From NCBI GenBank assembly GCA_030426845.1, contig JAUHXR010000010.1, forward strand, positions 1-64,000: a stretch of DNA of 64,000 nucleotides. Reading direction: 5' to 3'. The notes under the pieces were generated by a model, which saw only the letters and a list, made by a program, of their open reading frames with translations, did no database searches and was not told the origin of the DNA. This document shows positions 42,104 through 50,971 of this stretch, one piece after another. A program made the translations under genes and the position numbers. Within the stretch, counting starts at the first letter, position 1. Every line of letters starts with the position of its first letter. The DNA comes from Polyangia bacterium (GTDB lineage: Bacteria > Myxococcota_A > Polyangia > Polyangiales > Sandaracinaceae).

Positions 42104-42637
42104 GTGGGGGGTGACGGCGAGGCCCGAGATGCAGCGTTCGCGGCGATGTTCGAAGCGGAGGCCGAGTACGTGCGCCGGAGCCTTCGCCGCCTCGGGGTGC
42201 GCCCCGCCGATCTGGACGACCTCTCCCAGGACGTCTTCGTCGCGGTTCACGGCGCCTTCGCCACCTACGACGCCGCGCGGGCCATCCGGCCGTGGCTGTT
42301 CGCGTTCGTGTTTCGCGTCGCCTCGAACTACCGCCGCCTCGCACGGCATCGCGCCGAGCGGTTCCCGGAGGAGCTGCCTGACGGAGTCGACGAAAAGACG
42401 CCCGAGGCGGAGGTGGTCGCGCGCCGCCGCCGCGACCTGCTCCTGGAGGCGCTGGGCGAGCTGCCCATCGATCGGCGGAGCGCGGTCGTGATGTTCGACA
42501 TGGACGGCTTCACCGCCGGCGAGACGGCCGAGGTGCTCGGCGTCCCGATCAACACCGTCTACTCGCGCGTTCGAAAGGGTCGGGACGAGCTGCGACGATC
42601 GCTCAAGCGGCTCGAGGGCCTCGGGGGGCGGGAATGA
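42104..42637 (+). CDS. ECF RNA polymerase sigma factor
   Basis: A 177-residue sigma-70 of the extracytoplasmic function class. Region 2 reads YVRRSLRRLGVRPADLDDLSQDVFVAVH, with the DLSQDVF core of region 2.2, and region 2.4 is IRPWLFAFVFRVASNYRR. Region 4 includes LGELPIDRRSAVVMFDMDGF and INTVYSRVRKGRDEL, the -35-reading helix. No extra C-terminal domain. GTG 42104 keeps the first residues; ATG 42146 is an alternative. The downstream membrane gene overlaps by 4 bases and is the expected regulator. Confidence 0.92.
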   Translation: MGGDGEARDAAFAAMFEAEAEYVRRSLRRLGVRPADLDDLSQDVFVAVHGAFATYDAARAIRPWLFAFVFRVASNYRRLARHRAERFPEELPDGVDEKTPEAEVVARRRRDLLLEALGELPIDRRSAVVMFDMDGFTAGETAEVLGVPINTVYSRVRKGRDELRRSLKRLEGLGGRE

Positions 42638-43386
42638 GCGACGGGATCGAGCCGCCGGACGAGCACCTCGCCGCGTACTTCGCGGCCGAGGCGGAGGCGC
42701 ACGTCCCGGACCCCGCGGCGCAGGCCCGGGTCTGGGCTCGCCTCGAGGCGACGGTGCTCGGCCCACCGTCGCCCCCTCCGGTCGACGCGCCGACCGAGCC
42801 GCCGACCGACGCCACGGCGCCTTCGACCGCGGCCGATCTCGTCAAGCGAGGGCTCCTGACCGCGCTCGTGGCCCTGCTGGGAGCGGGCGCTGGGATCGGC
42901 GTCGACCGCGCGTTCTTTCGCCCCGAGCCGCAGGTCGTCCGAGTGGAGGTCCCCGTGCCGGCGGAGCCGGTCGTCGCGCCTCCGCCGCCCGCGCCGGAGC
43001 CGGAGCCGCCGCCGCCGGCCTCGACCCCCGAAGCGCCCGAGACGATCGAGGCTCCCGCCCCGCGCCGTCGCTCGGCCCCGCCTTCGCGCCCGGATCTGGA
43101 GGACGAGGAGCGGCGCCGCTCGGAGCTCTCCCGGGAGCGGCAGATGCTCGACGCGATCCGCGCCGCCGTGGCGCGGGGGCACACCGACGAGGCCCTCGCG
43201 ACGGTCGCGCGTCACGAGCGCGAGTTCCCGACCGGGCACCTCGTCGAGGAGCGCGAGGGGTTGAGGATCCTCGCGCTCGCGCGCGCCGGCCGTCTCGGTG
43301 AGGCGCGGCGCCGCGCCGACGCCTTCGAGGCGCGCTTCCCGCGCAGCGTGCTGCGCGAGTCGATCCGCGCCGCGCTCAGCCCCTGA
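42634..43386 (+). CDS. Putative anti-sigma-like membrane protein
   Basis: The 250-residue protein has a cytoplasmic acidic N-terminus (about 1-65), one membrane helix (about 75-95, LLTALVALLGAGAGIGV) and a Pro-rich periplasmic spacer. The C-terminal domain looks like a TPR-type helical pair (AVARGHTDEALATVARHEREFP, LALARAGRLGEARRRADAF). The ATGA overlap with the sigma gene and the single-helix topology point to sigma control. There is no zinc-binding HxxxCxxC motif, so a ZAS-type anti-sigma is excluded. Confidence 0.72.
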   Translation: MSDGIEPPDEHLAAYFAAEAEAHVPDPAAQARVWARLEATVLGPPSPPPVDAPTEPPTDATAPSTAADLVKRGLLTALVALLGAGAGIGVDRAFFRPEPQVVRVEVPVPAEPVVAPPPPAPEPEPPPPASTPEAPETIEAPAPRRRSAPPSRPDLEDEERRRSELSRERQMLDAIRAAVARGHTDEALATVARHEREFPTGHLVEEREGLRILALARAGRLGEARRRADAFEARFPRSVLRESIRAALSP

Positions 43387-43404
43387 GCCAACCCGAGCCA
43401 ACCC
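43385..43404 (+). repeat. Perfect 10-bp tandem repeat upstream of 43486 gene
   Basis: GAGCCAACCC occurs twice back-to-back, beginning at the stop codon of the sigma partner gene and about 80 bases before the next start. It may be an activator or sigma recognition site, or simple slippage. Confidence 0.4.
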
Positions 43405-43485
43405 GGCCCCCGACCGGTCCGGGCCTTCGGGAGGCGATCGAGGTTTTTTATGACGGGTCTCGGGGGTACCACACAAGTTCTCCGT

Positions 43486-45267
43486 ATGAAGCTGACGATG
43501 ACTGAGATGCAGACCGAGCGGCGCTTGCGCGTCGCGCTGCTCGCGCTGGCCCTCGTGGGCGTGGCCGCGAGCGCGGGGTGCGAGCGGCGCGTGGACCTCG
43601 GCGATCGCGCCGACGCGGGCGCGAGCCCGGGCGACGCCGGGACCACGGCCGACGCGGGCCCGACCTCGCCGGACGGAGGGCCGGCGACCGACGACGCCGG
43701 CCTGGACGACGGGGGCGCGCCGATCGACGCCGACGGCGGGGGCGCGGTGGACTGCACGATCGACGGCGTCCCGCTCCGAAGCGGGGACGCCGACCCGACC
43801 GACGCCTGCCGCGTCTGCGATCCCGCGGTCAGCTCCAGCGCGTGGACCCCGCTCGCCGACGGCGCCGCCTGCGGCGCGGGGGGCGTCTGCGCCGGCGGGG
43901 CGTGCGTCACGGGCGGTTGCGCAGAGCCGTGCGCCGACGGCGCGGCGCGGTGCGTCGGGAACAGCGTCTCGGTCTGTCAACGATCGTCGCTGTGCTGTGG
44001 TTCCTGGGGGGCGCCGATCCCCTGCGGCGCGAGCGAGGCGTGCGCCGGCGGCGTCTGCGTCCCGAGCGCGTCGACGGCGGGGACCGAGGTGCCTCCCGGC
44101 ATCCTCCGAACCACGACCTGGAACGCGGCCGGGAGCCCCTACATCCTGCGCGGCGATCTGACGGTCCCGGTCGGGGCGTCGCTGACGGTCGAGCCGGGGA
44201 CGGTGGTGCTCGTCGCGACCGGGGACACCGAGGGATCGGGCCTGAACACGAGCCTGGTCGAGATCACCGTGAACGGTTCGCTGTCGATCCTGGGCACGCC
44301 GTCGATGCCGGTGCGCTTCCAGTCGCTCACCGAGAACGTGGCCCGGAGCTGGCACGGCATCCGGGTGACGAGCGCGGCGCCCACGAGGGTGGAGCACGCA
44401 CACTTCTTTCACGCGACCCGACCGATCGACGCGCCGGCGCTCGAGCTGCGTGAGGTCACGTTCACCAAGGTCGCCGCGGTCACGCTGAACAGCCCCGCCT
44501 CGTGGGCCGAGGGCCTGGTCCTGCGCGAGGCGACCTCGACCTATGCGCTCAGCGTGTTCTCGGGGGCGCGGGCCGACCGCGTGGTGGTCGTCGACCCGCT
44601 CGGGACGGGGATCTACGTCTACGGGCCGAGCACCCTCAACGACGTCGTCGTGCGCCGAGCCCAGGCCGGCATCTTCGCGCTCGGCCGCGTCGAGGGGGCG
44701 GCGACCATCACCAACGCGATCATCGCGGGCGCCGCGGGGGACGCGATCGAGAGCGACGGGTATCTGCACCTGACCAACGCCGTGGTGCACGACAGCGGCG
44801 GCCGGGGGTTCAACCTGGATCGCGGCACGTTCGGCACGACGCGGGCCGACCTGGTCATCCGGCACGCGACCTTCGCCAACAACGCGGCCGGACTGCGCCT
44901 CGCCCAGGGCGGGCCGGGCGGGCTCGGGGTGGTGCTCGACAACAGCATCGTCGCGTTCAACGGCCCCGGCTTCGTTCGCCCGGAGACGATCTCGCATAGC
45001 CTGTTCTGGGCCAACGCGGACGGGCCGTGCAGCGGCGCGGGCGTCCTCTGCGCGGACCCGCACTTCCTGGACGCCGCCGCGGGGGATCACCGGATCGACG
45101 CAACCAGCCGCGCCATCGACGCGGGCGATCCCGCCACGACCACCCCGAGTGACATCCTCGGCAATCCGCGCCCCGTCGACGGAGACGGGGCGGGCTCCGC
45201 CGAGCCGGACATCGGGGCCTACGAGCACGGCTCGGCGAGCGTCTGCGCGATCCCCTCGAGCCTCTGA
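43486..45267 (+). CDS. Surface lipoprotein with right-handed beta-helix domain
   Basis: A protein of 593 residues. The lipoprotein signal ends at GVAASAGC. A spacer of Asp/Ala/Gly repeats follows, typical of myxobacterial lipoproteins. A Cys-rich region comes next (about 85-190, with VCDP, CGAGGVCAGGACV, CAEPC) resembling EGF-like or dickkopf-like modules. Beyond about residue 210 a parallel beta-helix runs through repeated segments such as LTNAVVHDSGGRGFNL and LRLAQGGPGGLGVVLDNSIVAFNG, ending in GAYEHG. It could bind or cut polysaccharide on the cell surface. ATG 43450 (GAGG upstream) is an alternative start giving a longer signal. Confidence 0.8.
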   Translation: MKLTMTEMQTERRLRVALLALALVGVAASAGCERRVDLGDRADAGASPGDAGTTADAGPTSPDGGPATDDAGLDDGGAPIDADGGGAVDCTIDGVPLRSGDADPTDACRVCDPAVSSSAWTPLADGAACGAGGVCAGGACVTGGCAEPCADGAARCVGNSVSVCQRSSLCCGSWGAPIPCGASEACAGGVCVPSASTAGTEVPPGILRTTTWNAAGSPYILRGDLTVPVGASLTVEPGTVVLVATGDTEGSGLNTSLVEITVNGSLSILGTPSMPVRFQSLTENVARSWHGIRVTSAAPTRVEHAHFFHATRPIDAPALELREVTFTKVAAVTLNSPASWAEGLVLREATSTYALSVFSGARADRVVVVDPLGTGIYVYGPSTLNDVVVRRAQAGIFALGRVEGAATITNAIIAGAAGDAIESDGYLHLTNAVVHDSGGRGFNLDRGTFGTTRADLVIRHATFANNAAGLRLAQGGPGGLGVVLDNSIVAFNGPGFVRPETISHSLFWANADGPCSGAGVLCADPHFLDAAAGDHRIDATSRAIDAGDPATTTPSDILGNPRPVDGDGAGSAEPDIGAYEHGSASVCAIPSSL

Positions 45268-45320
45268 GGACGATCGGGCCGCCGGACGGGGCGGGCGTTC
45301 GCCGCGGGCTCCCTCCTACG

Positions 45321-46907
45321 TCACCCGCTGGCGCGCCTGCGTCCGAGGAAGGCGAGCCCCGCGGCGAGCAGACCAGCGATCCACGCCGGCCCGCGTCCCT
45401 GGGACGCGGGTCGGATCCCGCAGCTCGACGCGACCTGCTGCCGCGGCGTGGCCTCGACCGGCGGCGGAGGGCTCCCGACGGGGGCGGGCGCTTCGACGAC
45501 GCGCGCGGTCTCCTCGGGCGGGCCTGGAGGTGGGGCCGGCGCGGGCGGGGACGAGCCCGGCTCGATCCCCATGAACGTCGCGGCGAGGGCCGCGCCCGGC
45601 CACACGGTGTCGCTCCCCTCCCACAGCTCGCGCGAGGTCGCCCAGTCGCGCGCCTCGGCCCGCCTCTGCGCCCAGCTCGGGCAGCGCTCGCCCGGGTGGC
45701 GCACGGTCATCTCGACCACGTAGCGGCTCTGGCCCCGCGGCCAGGGCTCCCGGTTCGAGAGCGGCTCCGCCGCGGGCCGCAGCACCAGATCGTCGTCGAG
45801 CTCGGTGCCGTAGCGGTGGCGGATGCGGGTCAGCGTCCAGCGCCGCAGATCGCGCCAGCGCGGCGTGCCGGCGTCCGTCCGCTCGATGTGGTGGTCCAGC
45901 CCGAGCCAGTAGACGTCGCGGAAGCCGGCCTCGCCTGACCACGGGTTCGCGAGCGTGGCTGCGTACTCGGTGACCGCCGCGCCGGGGTGCTGCCGGAACA
46001 GCTCGTCGACCAGCCCGCGGTACAGGGGCGCGAAGCCCCCTTCGTAGCTCGCGTCGAGCTCCGCGCCGCTCCCCATCACGAGCGACTCCCGGTTGGCGAC
46101 CTCGTAGCGGCCCTCGCGCGACAGGACATAGAGCAACAGCTCTTGCTCTCCCGGGCTGTTCAGGGTGCCCAGCCGGACCGGCACCCGGAGCTCCTCCGAG
46201 TCGTACGCGAGCTGGAGCGGCGAGAGCATCATCCGACCCGCGACCACCTCGGCCCGGCCCGGGTCGGCCTCGATGAGCGCGAAGCGATGGCCCGTCTCGA
46301 TGTAGGAGCGCAGGAGCGGGCCGGCGCGGTCGGGGAGGGTCAGGCCGCGGCGCCTCAGGAACGTGAGGAGCCCGGAGGACTCCTCGGCGCTCAGCAGCGC
46401 GACGTCGTACTCGTCGACGTCCCAGGTCTCCTCCACCTCCACGCCGAGGTCCTCGCCCGCCCCGAGGGCCCCCGCCAGCATCCCTGCCCCGCGCCCGCGC
46501 GCTCGGCTGGTCGGCCGAAGGCCCGGCGCGCCGCAGGCCTCCCACGCGTGGGTGAGGCGCGGCGCGGTCCGCCGGTCGAGGCGCCGGAAGTGGTGGCCGC
46601 TGATCGTGCGGACGTCGCTCCGCTCGATGGCCGAGGGGAGCGGGACGATCATGCTGAGCCGGGTCTGTGGCCCCTCGTACGCCGGCTCCACCGTCAGGAC
46701 GGTGCGGCTCCCGTCGCGGAGCAGGAACACGGCGGTCGCGGGGTTCTTGAGATCGTCCGCGAGGCTCGACTCCTCGGTCGTCGGGATCATGCAGAAACAG
46801 CTCGCCGCGGCGCGGGGCGCGGGGGCGTTGACGAGCGCGACGGTGAGGATCGCGAGGCCGAGCGCAGCGGCGCGCGGCCCGACGCGGCGACGGGTCGTCG
46901 GAGGCAT
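45321..46907 (-). CDS. DUF2330 protein with MYXO-CTERM-like tail
   Basis: The 528-residue exported protein has a signal peptide (AALGLAILTVALVNAP) followed by the DUF2330 opening SCFCMIP. Further matching segments are TVLTVEPAYEGP and MIVPLPS, the latter at the place of the usual WVLPVP. The distal part contains RIRHRYGTELDDDLVLRP, also typical. A Pro-rich spacer ends in SSCGIRP, then one hydrophobic helix and RRRASG, the Cys-helix-Arg order of MYXO-CTERM sorting tails. It is probably delivered to the cell surface. Role unknown. GTG 46928 is an alternative start. Confidence 0.83.
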   Translation of the reverse strand: MPPTTRRRVGPRAAALGLAILTVALVNAPAPRAAASCFCMIPTTEESSLADDLKNPATAVFLLRDGSRTVLTVEPAYEGPQTRLSMIVPLPSAIERSDVRTISGHHFRRLDRRTAPRLTHAWEACGAPGLRPTSRARGRGAGMLAGALGAGEDLGVEVEETWDVDEYDVALLSAEESSGLLTFLRRRGLTLPDRAGPLLRSYIETGHRFALIEADPGRAEVVAGRMMLSPLQLAYDSEELRVPVRLGTLNSPGEQELLLYVLSREGRYEVANRESLVMGSGAELDASYEGGFAPLYRGLVDELFRQHPGAAVTEYAATLANPWSGEAGFRDVYWLGLDHHIERTDAGTPRWRDLRRWTLTRIRHRYGTELDDDLVLRPAAEPLSNREPWPRGQSRYVVEMTVRHPGERCPSWAQRRAEARDWATSRELWEGSDTVWPGAALAATFMGIEPGSSPPAPAPPPGPPEETARVVEAPAPVGSPPPPVEATPRQQVASSCGIRPASQGRGPAWIAGLLAAGLAFLGRRRASG

Positions 46908-47008
46908 GGGGCGTACGACCTCGGTCACCGGCGGACCTTGGGTCCGGGCGCGCGGAGCGGTCAGACGCGCGACGCGCGCGGACGGTCTACGGATCCGTCG
47001 AGCGGTGC

Positions 47009-47770
47009 TCAGTCGCCGTAGCGGAACGCCGGCCGCTGCTCGAGGTAGTGCTCGATCGCGCGGCGGTCCTTCTCGCCGAGGGCCTCGAAGCGGACGCCCA
47101 TCCCCACGGGCAGCTCGTGCGGGCGGTAGCGCGGGGCGCGGACCCACGCGACCGTGCCCTCGGCGCTGACGCGGTAGCCGTCGGGCAGGACGAACGAGAG
47201 CACCAGCTCCGTGTCGACCGCGAGCGGGGTCTCGGTCGCGATGAAGAGACCGCCCTTGGAGAGATCGCCCGTCTTGCCGGTGTAAAACCGATTGTCGCCC
47301 TCCAGCCCGATCTCGAGCTCGAGGGTCGCGCGCTCCGAGTCGCGCCGCTCGTCGGTGTCCGGCGGCGGCGCGCCCTTCACCCGGGCTGAGTTGAGCTCGA
47401 ACGGGGCGGTGTCCTCGCGGCCGCCACGCCCTTCGCTCCGTTCGCCGCCTCGCCGCGCGCCGGCGAGCCGCTCACGGGCCGGGTGGATCAGCGCGAGGGC
47501 GCGGCTGATCGTCCCCGCCACCGGGCCGTCGCCACCCGCCTGGCCTTCGAGGACCTCGCGGAGCCGAGTCTCGGCGACGGTGAGGCTCGACGAGACGCGG
47601 TCGAGCCCGCCCACCTCCGCGCTGAACAGCGTGCCGACCACCTGCGAGACCGCGTGCCCGACCTGCGTCGGATCGTCGTCGAGCTCGTGCACGAGCCGCG
47701 CGAGCTCGCGCCGCGCCTCGCGGGCCGCCCGGATGCCGCCCTGGACGAGCTCTCGAGACGCCGCGCTCAC
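47009..47770 (-). CDS. PilZ domain protein with N-terminal helical domain (copy 2)
   Basis: The 253-residue protein has an N-terminal helical bundle (GGIRAAREARRELARLVHEL, then VSQVVGTLFSAEVGGLDRV), an Arg/Gly-rich linker and a PilZ domain. RRDSER supplies the RxxxR element and DLSKGG, from Asp169, the second motif, so cyclic-di-GMP binding is expected. The start GTG 47770 overlaps the stop of PilZ copy 3 (GTGA), so the two are made together, possibly as partners. Confidence 0.86.
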   Translation of the reverse strand: MSAASRELVQGGIRAAREARRELARLVHELDDDPTQVGHAVSQVVGTLFSAEVGGLDRVSSSLTVAETRLREVLEGQAGGDGPVAGTISRALALIHPARERLAGARRGGERSEGRGGREDTAPFELNSARVKGAPPPDTDERRDSERATLELEIGLEGDNRFYTGKTGDLSKGGLFIATETPLAVDTELVLSFVLPDGYRVSAEGTVAWVRAPRYRPHELPVGMGVRFEALGEKDRRAIEHYLEQRPAFRYGD

Positions 47771-48579
47771 TCGTCGTAGAACATCGGCGGGCGCTTGCGG
47801 ATGAAGCGCAGGATCAGCTCACGCGAGTCCTTGGAGAGCCCCTCGAACGCCACGCCCATGCCGGGCTCGCTGTCGGAGGTCATGTCCATCGGATCGCGGA
47901 CGAAGCGCACCGAGCCGTTCACCTCGGTCGAGAGGTTGCCCGGCAGCGTCACGAGGAGGCGCGCCGCGGTCCCCACCGGGAGGATGTTGTAGGTGGAGAC
48001 GAACACGCCGCCTTGGCTGATCTCACCGGAGAAGCCGACGTAGAAGTTGCTCTCCGTGGTCGCGCCGAGGTTCGCCTCGATGTGCTCGCGCGCGACGGTC
48101 GCCTCGCTGCCCCTCGGGCGCGACGGCGCGGGGGCGTTGCGAGCGGGCGAGGGCTCGGCCCCGGGCTGGGTGAAGCTCGGCTCGCCCGACGGGACCGTGG
48201 CCGCCCCTGGCACGCTGACCGCGGCCGCGCCGCTCGGCGCCGGAGGGTGTCGCGTAGGCCGGGTCGTCAGCGGGAACAGCAGGCTCATCGCGCTGGCGAG
48301 GGTCTGCGTCGCGGTGTGGATCCCCGCGTGCGACTCGCGCACGTCCTGGAGCAGGGCGAGCGTCTGGCTCAGCGAGCCGAGCGCGTTCTTCACGCAGCTC
48401 TTGCCGTCCGGCTCGGACGAGGCCCGCTCGGCCTCGAAGAGCGCGCCGACCGCCTGCGCGATGTTCTGCGCCACCGCCAGGACGTCCGGCGGGATGTTGG
48501 GGTCCTCCTGGAGCGCGGCGAGCGCCTTGCCCAGGCTCTCGCGTGCTTCCTTCGCCTTGGCCGCGCCCGAGTAGCTCAT
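47767..48579 (-). CDS. PilZ-like protein with altered c-di-GMP motifs (copy 3)
   Basis: The 270-residue protein starts at ATG 48579, where AGAGGGG gives a ribosome-binding site. A helical N-terminal bundle (LGKALAALQED, then VAQNIAQAVGALFEAERA) is joined by a Pro/Ser-rich linker to a PilZ fold. The motif residues have drifted: REHIE (164-168) stands in place of RxxxR, and EISQGG begins with Glu186 instead of Asp or Asn. Ligand binding is therefore doubtful. Like copy 1 it ends in PMFYDE. Overlap with copy 2 suggests it could be a non-binding partner in a hetero-complex. Confidence 0.84.
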   Translation of the reverse strand: MSYSGAAKAKEARESLGKALAALQEDPNIPPDVLAVAQNIAQAVGALFEAERASSEPDGKSCVKNALGSLSQTLALLQDVRESHAGIHTATQTLASAMSLLFPLTTRPTRHPPAPSGAAAVSVPGAATVPSGEPSFTQPGAEPSPARNAPAPSRPRGSEATVAREHIEANLGATTESNFYVGFSGEISQGGVFVSTYNILPVGTAARLLVTLPGNLSTEVNGSVRFVRDPMDMTSDSEPGMGVAFEGLSKDSRELILRFIRKRPPMFYDE

Positions 48580-48595
48580 GGCCCAATCCCCTCTG

Positions 48596-49048
48596 CTAGC
48601 CTTTCGCCTCGGCCAGCGGTTTCTCAAACACCACCCGCGAGCGCCCCGCGCCCGCGTAGTCCGAGGCCTCCTCGACCGTGAAGCCGAGGGCCTCGTGGAA
48701 CCGGATCGAGCCGTCGTTGCCGACGGTCGTGATCGCCTTCATCCGCTCCGCGCCCGCGCCGGCGGCGCGCTCCGTGAAGCGCTCGTAGAGCTGCTTGCCC
48801 ACCCCGCGGCGGCGGTGGTCCGGGTGGATGCCGACGAGGTGCACGTAGGCGACGGGCGGCGTGTGGGGCGCGACGAACCCCAGCAGGAAGCCCACCACCT
48901 CGCCGCCGTCCTCCGCGATCAGCGCGTGCTCGCCCAGCTCGTAGAAGAACACCGGGTGAGCGCGCTCGGACGAGGGACCACCCCACCATCGATCCAGGAC
49001 GGAGACGATGTAGTCGAAGTCGGTCTTGGTGATGCCGCGGATCTTCAT
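48596..49048 (-). CDS. GNAT-family N-acetyltransferase
   Basis: The 150-residue enzyme has the GNAT fold. Motif A is HPDHRRRGVGKQLYERF, the acetyl-CoA pyrophosphate loop (RRxGxG/A), preceded by VAYVHLVGIH. FHEALGFTVEEASD forms the last conserved strand and helix. The acceptor, a protein N-terminus, amino acid or drug, cannot be told. GAGGGG lies 5 bases before the ATG, with a TATGGT hexamer about 27 bases upstream, so this gene uses a normal leader. The PilZ copy 3 gene starts 16 bases downstream of its stop. Confidence 0.9.
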   Translation of the reverse strand: MKIRGITKTDFDYIVSVLDRWWGGPSSERAHPVFFYELGEHALIAEDGGEVVGFLLGFVAPHTPPVAYVHLVGIHPDHRRRGVGKQLYERFTERAAGAGAERMKAITTVGNDGSIRFHEALGFTVEEASDYAGAGRSRVVFEKPLAEAKG

Positions 49049-49074
49049 GGCCCCTCGGGTCGTCCGGCCGCGGG

Positions 49075-49080
49075 ACCATA
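49075..49080 (-). promoter_or_regulatory. Putative -10 box (TATGGT) of the GNAT gene
   Basis: TATGGT ends 26 bases before the ATG at 49048, leaving room for a short leader with a GAGGGG ribosome-binding site. It contrasts with the leaderless genes. Confidence 0.4.
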
Positions 49081-49094
49081 CACCAGAAAGCCCG

Positions 49095-49961
49095 TCAGGG
49101 CCGCGGATCCTCGCCCAGGACCACGTTGTCGATCAGCCGCGTGCCGCCGAGGTGGGCCGCCCCCGCGACGAGGACCCGGGAGGGGAGGGGGGGCTCGAGC
49201 GGGTCGAGGCCGTCCGGGTCCGCGAGGGCGACGTAGTCCACCCGGTCGAACGCGGCCTCGACCGGGGCGCTCGCGGCCGCCTGGAGGCGCGCCGGATCGC
49301 GCTCGCCTCCCGCCCAGGCGTCCCACGCCGCGCGCAGGCCGGTGACCAGCCCCAGGGCCCGCGCGCGCTCGTCGACGCCGAGGTATCGGTTGCGCGAGCT
49401 CAGGGCGAGGCCGTCCGGCTCCCGCACGATGGGCGCGCCCACGACCTCGATGGGCATGTCGAGGTCGCGGACCATGCGGCGCAGCGTCGCGAGCTGCTGG
49501 TAGTCCTTGCGCCCGAACACCGCGACCGATGGGCCGGTGAGGTTGAGCAGCTTGGCGACCACGGTGGTGACCCCCGCGAAGTGCCCGGGCCGGAACGCGC
49601 CCTCGAGCGGGCCGGTCACCCCGGTGACCTGGACCTCGGTCTGGAAGCCGGGCGGGTACATCGCGCCCGGATCGGGGTGAAAGACGAGGTCGACCCCCGC
49701 CGCTTCGCACGCCGCGCGGTCGGCCTCGAAGGTCCGGGGGTAGCGGTCGAGATCCTCCCCCGCGCCGAACTGGAGCGGGTTGACGAAGATCGTGACCGCG
49801 ACCCAGTCCGCGCCCGCCGCGCGCGCCGCCTCGACGAGGCTCAGGTGCCCGGCGTGCAGCGCGCCCATCGTGGGCACGAGGCCCACCCGCGCGCCCCGGG
49901 CGCGGGCGTCGTCCGCCGCCTGCCGGAGCGCGCGGCCCTCGCGGACCAGCGTGAGGCTCAT
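49095..49961 (-). CDS. panC: Pantothenate synthetase
   Basis: The 288-residue enzyme joins pantoate and beta-alanine with ATP to form pantothenate (vitamin B5). It shows [14 protein letters not shown] with the HxGH nucleotide motif, [40 protein letters not shown] with the KMSKS-like SSRN, and [11 protein letters not shown]. All catalytic elements are present and the length matches the family. Its ATG overlaps the panB stop (ATGA), so the two consecutive pathway enzymes are made together. Confidence 0.96.
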   Translation of the reverse strand: MSLTLVREGRALRQAADDARARGARVGLVPTMGALHAGHLSLVEAARAAGADWVAVTIFVNPLQFGAGEDLDRYPRTFEADRAACEAAGVDLVFHPDPGAMYPPGFQTEVQVTGVTGPLEGAFRPGHFAGVTTVVAKLLNLTGPSVAVFGRKDYQQLATLRRMVRDLDMPIEVVGAPIVREPDGLALSSRNRYLGVDERARALGLVTGLRAAWDAWAGGERDPARLQAAASAPVEAAFDRVDYVALADPDGLDPLEPPLPSRVLVAGAAHLGGTRLIDNVVLGEDPRP

Positions 49962-50878
49962 TCCTGGGGGCCGTAGACCGGGCGCAGCTGGACCACGTTG
50001 GCGCCGCCGCCGGCCGCCTCGACCGGCTCGCTGGTCGGCACCCCGAACGAGTGGATCGCCTCGGGGAACGCGCCCGACTGGACCTCGGCCGCGTAGCGCC
50101 GGGCCGCGGCCACGCCCTCGTCGAACATCTCGGCGTAGCGCTTCACGAACTTGGGCCGGAGGTCCGGCGTGAGCCCGAGGAGGTCGTAGCAGACCAGCAC
50201 CTGACCGTCGCAGTCGACGCCGGCGCCGATGCCGATCGTGGGGATCGACAGGGCCTCGGTCACCCGCGCGGCGAGCGGCGCGGGGATGCCCTCGAGGACG
50301 ACCGCGAAAGCGCCGGCCGCCTCGACCGCGAGGGCGTCGGTGAGGACGCGCTCGGCCGCCTCCTCGGTCTTGCCCTGGACGCGGAAGCCGCCCATCGCGT
50401 GGACGCTCTGCGGCGTGAGCCCCACGTGGCCCATGACCGGGATGCCTGCGGCGACGATGCGGGCGATCACCGGGGCGACGCTCTCGCCACCCTCGAGCTT
50501 GACCGCCTGAGCCCCGCCCTCGGCGAGGAAGCGGCCCGCGTTGCGGAGCGCCTCCTCGGCGTTGATCTGGTAGCTCATGAAGGGCATGTCGCCGACGATC
50601 AGCGGCCCATGACACCCGCGCGCGACCGCGCGGCAGTGGTAGATGACCTCGTCGACCGTGACGGGCAGCGTCGAGTCCTGGCCCTGCACGACCATGCCGA
50701 GCGAGTCGCCGACCAGCAGGACGTCGATGTCCGCCTCGTCGAACATCCGCGCAAAGGTCGCGTCGTAGGCGGTGAGCATGCTGATGCGCTCGCCGCGCGT
50801 CTTCATGCGTCGGAGCTTGGGGACCGTCACGCGCGAGCGCGCGCGCCGGGGGCTCTCCCCCTTCGAGTCGTGGGCCAT
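49958..50878 (-). CDS. panB: Ketopantoate hydroxymethyltransferase
   Basis: The 306-residue enzyme transfers a one-carbon unit from methylene-tetrahydrofolate to alpha-ketoisovalerate, the first committed step to pantothenate. It shows [27 protein letters not shown] with the metal-binding Asp, [33 protein letters not shown] with the catalytic Glu, and TIGIGAG. The first 25 residues are an extra charged segment. panD and panE are not in the window. Confidence 0.96.
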   Translation of the reverse strand: MAHDSKGESPRRARSRVTVPKLRRMKTRGERISMLTAYDATFARMFDEADIDVLLVGDSLGMVVQGQDSTLPVTVDEVIYHCRAVARGCHGPLIVGDMPFMSYQINAEEALRNAGRFLAEGGAQAVKLEGGESVAPVIARIVAAGIPVMGHVGLTPQSVHAMGGFRVQGKTEEAAERVLTDALAVEAAGAFAVVLEGIPAPLAARVTEALSIPTIGIGAGVDCDGQVLVCYDLLGLTPDLRPKFVKRYAEMFDEGVAAARRYAAEVQSGAFPEAIHSFGVPTSEPVEAAGGGANVVQLRPVYGPQE

Positions 50879-50941
50879 CGTGTCGGTGTGCCTTCGAGTC
50901 GCGGCCGGGTCGATTCCCGGTCCACGCTGTCGGACGCCTCA

Positions 50942-50947
50942 CCTATA
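50942..50947 (-). promoter_or_regulatory. Putative -10 box (TATAGG) of the panBC operon
   Basis: TATAGG on the minus strand lies 63 bases before the panB ATG, in the 93-base gap after the 50972 gene. It is the only AT-rich patch there. Confidence 0.35.
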
Positions 50948-50971
50948 ACACGCACCCAAGGGGGCGCGCAT

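Noticed and set aside
43405-43449. Terminator before the beta-helix lipoprotein (GGCCC/GGGCC and T6)
   Set aside because: The stem is interrupted and the six T residues lie about 18 bases away from it, next to a start codon; they look like promoter or leader DNA.
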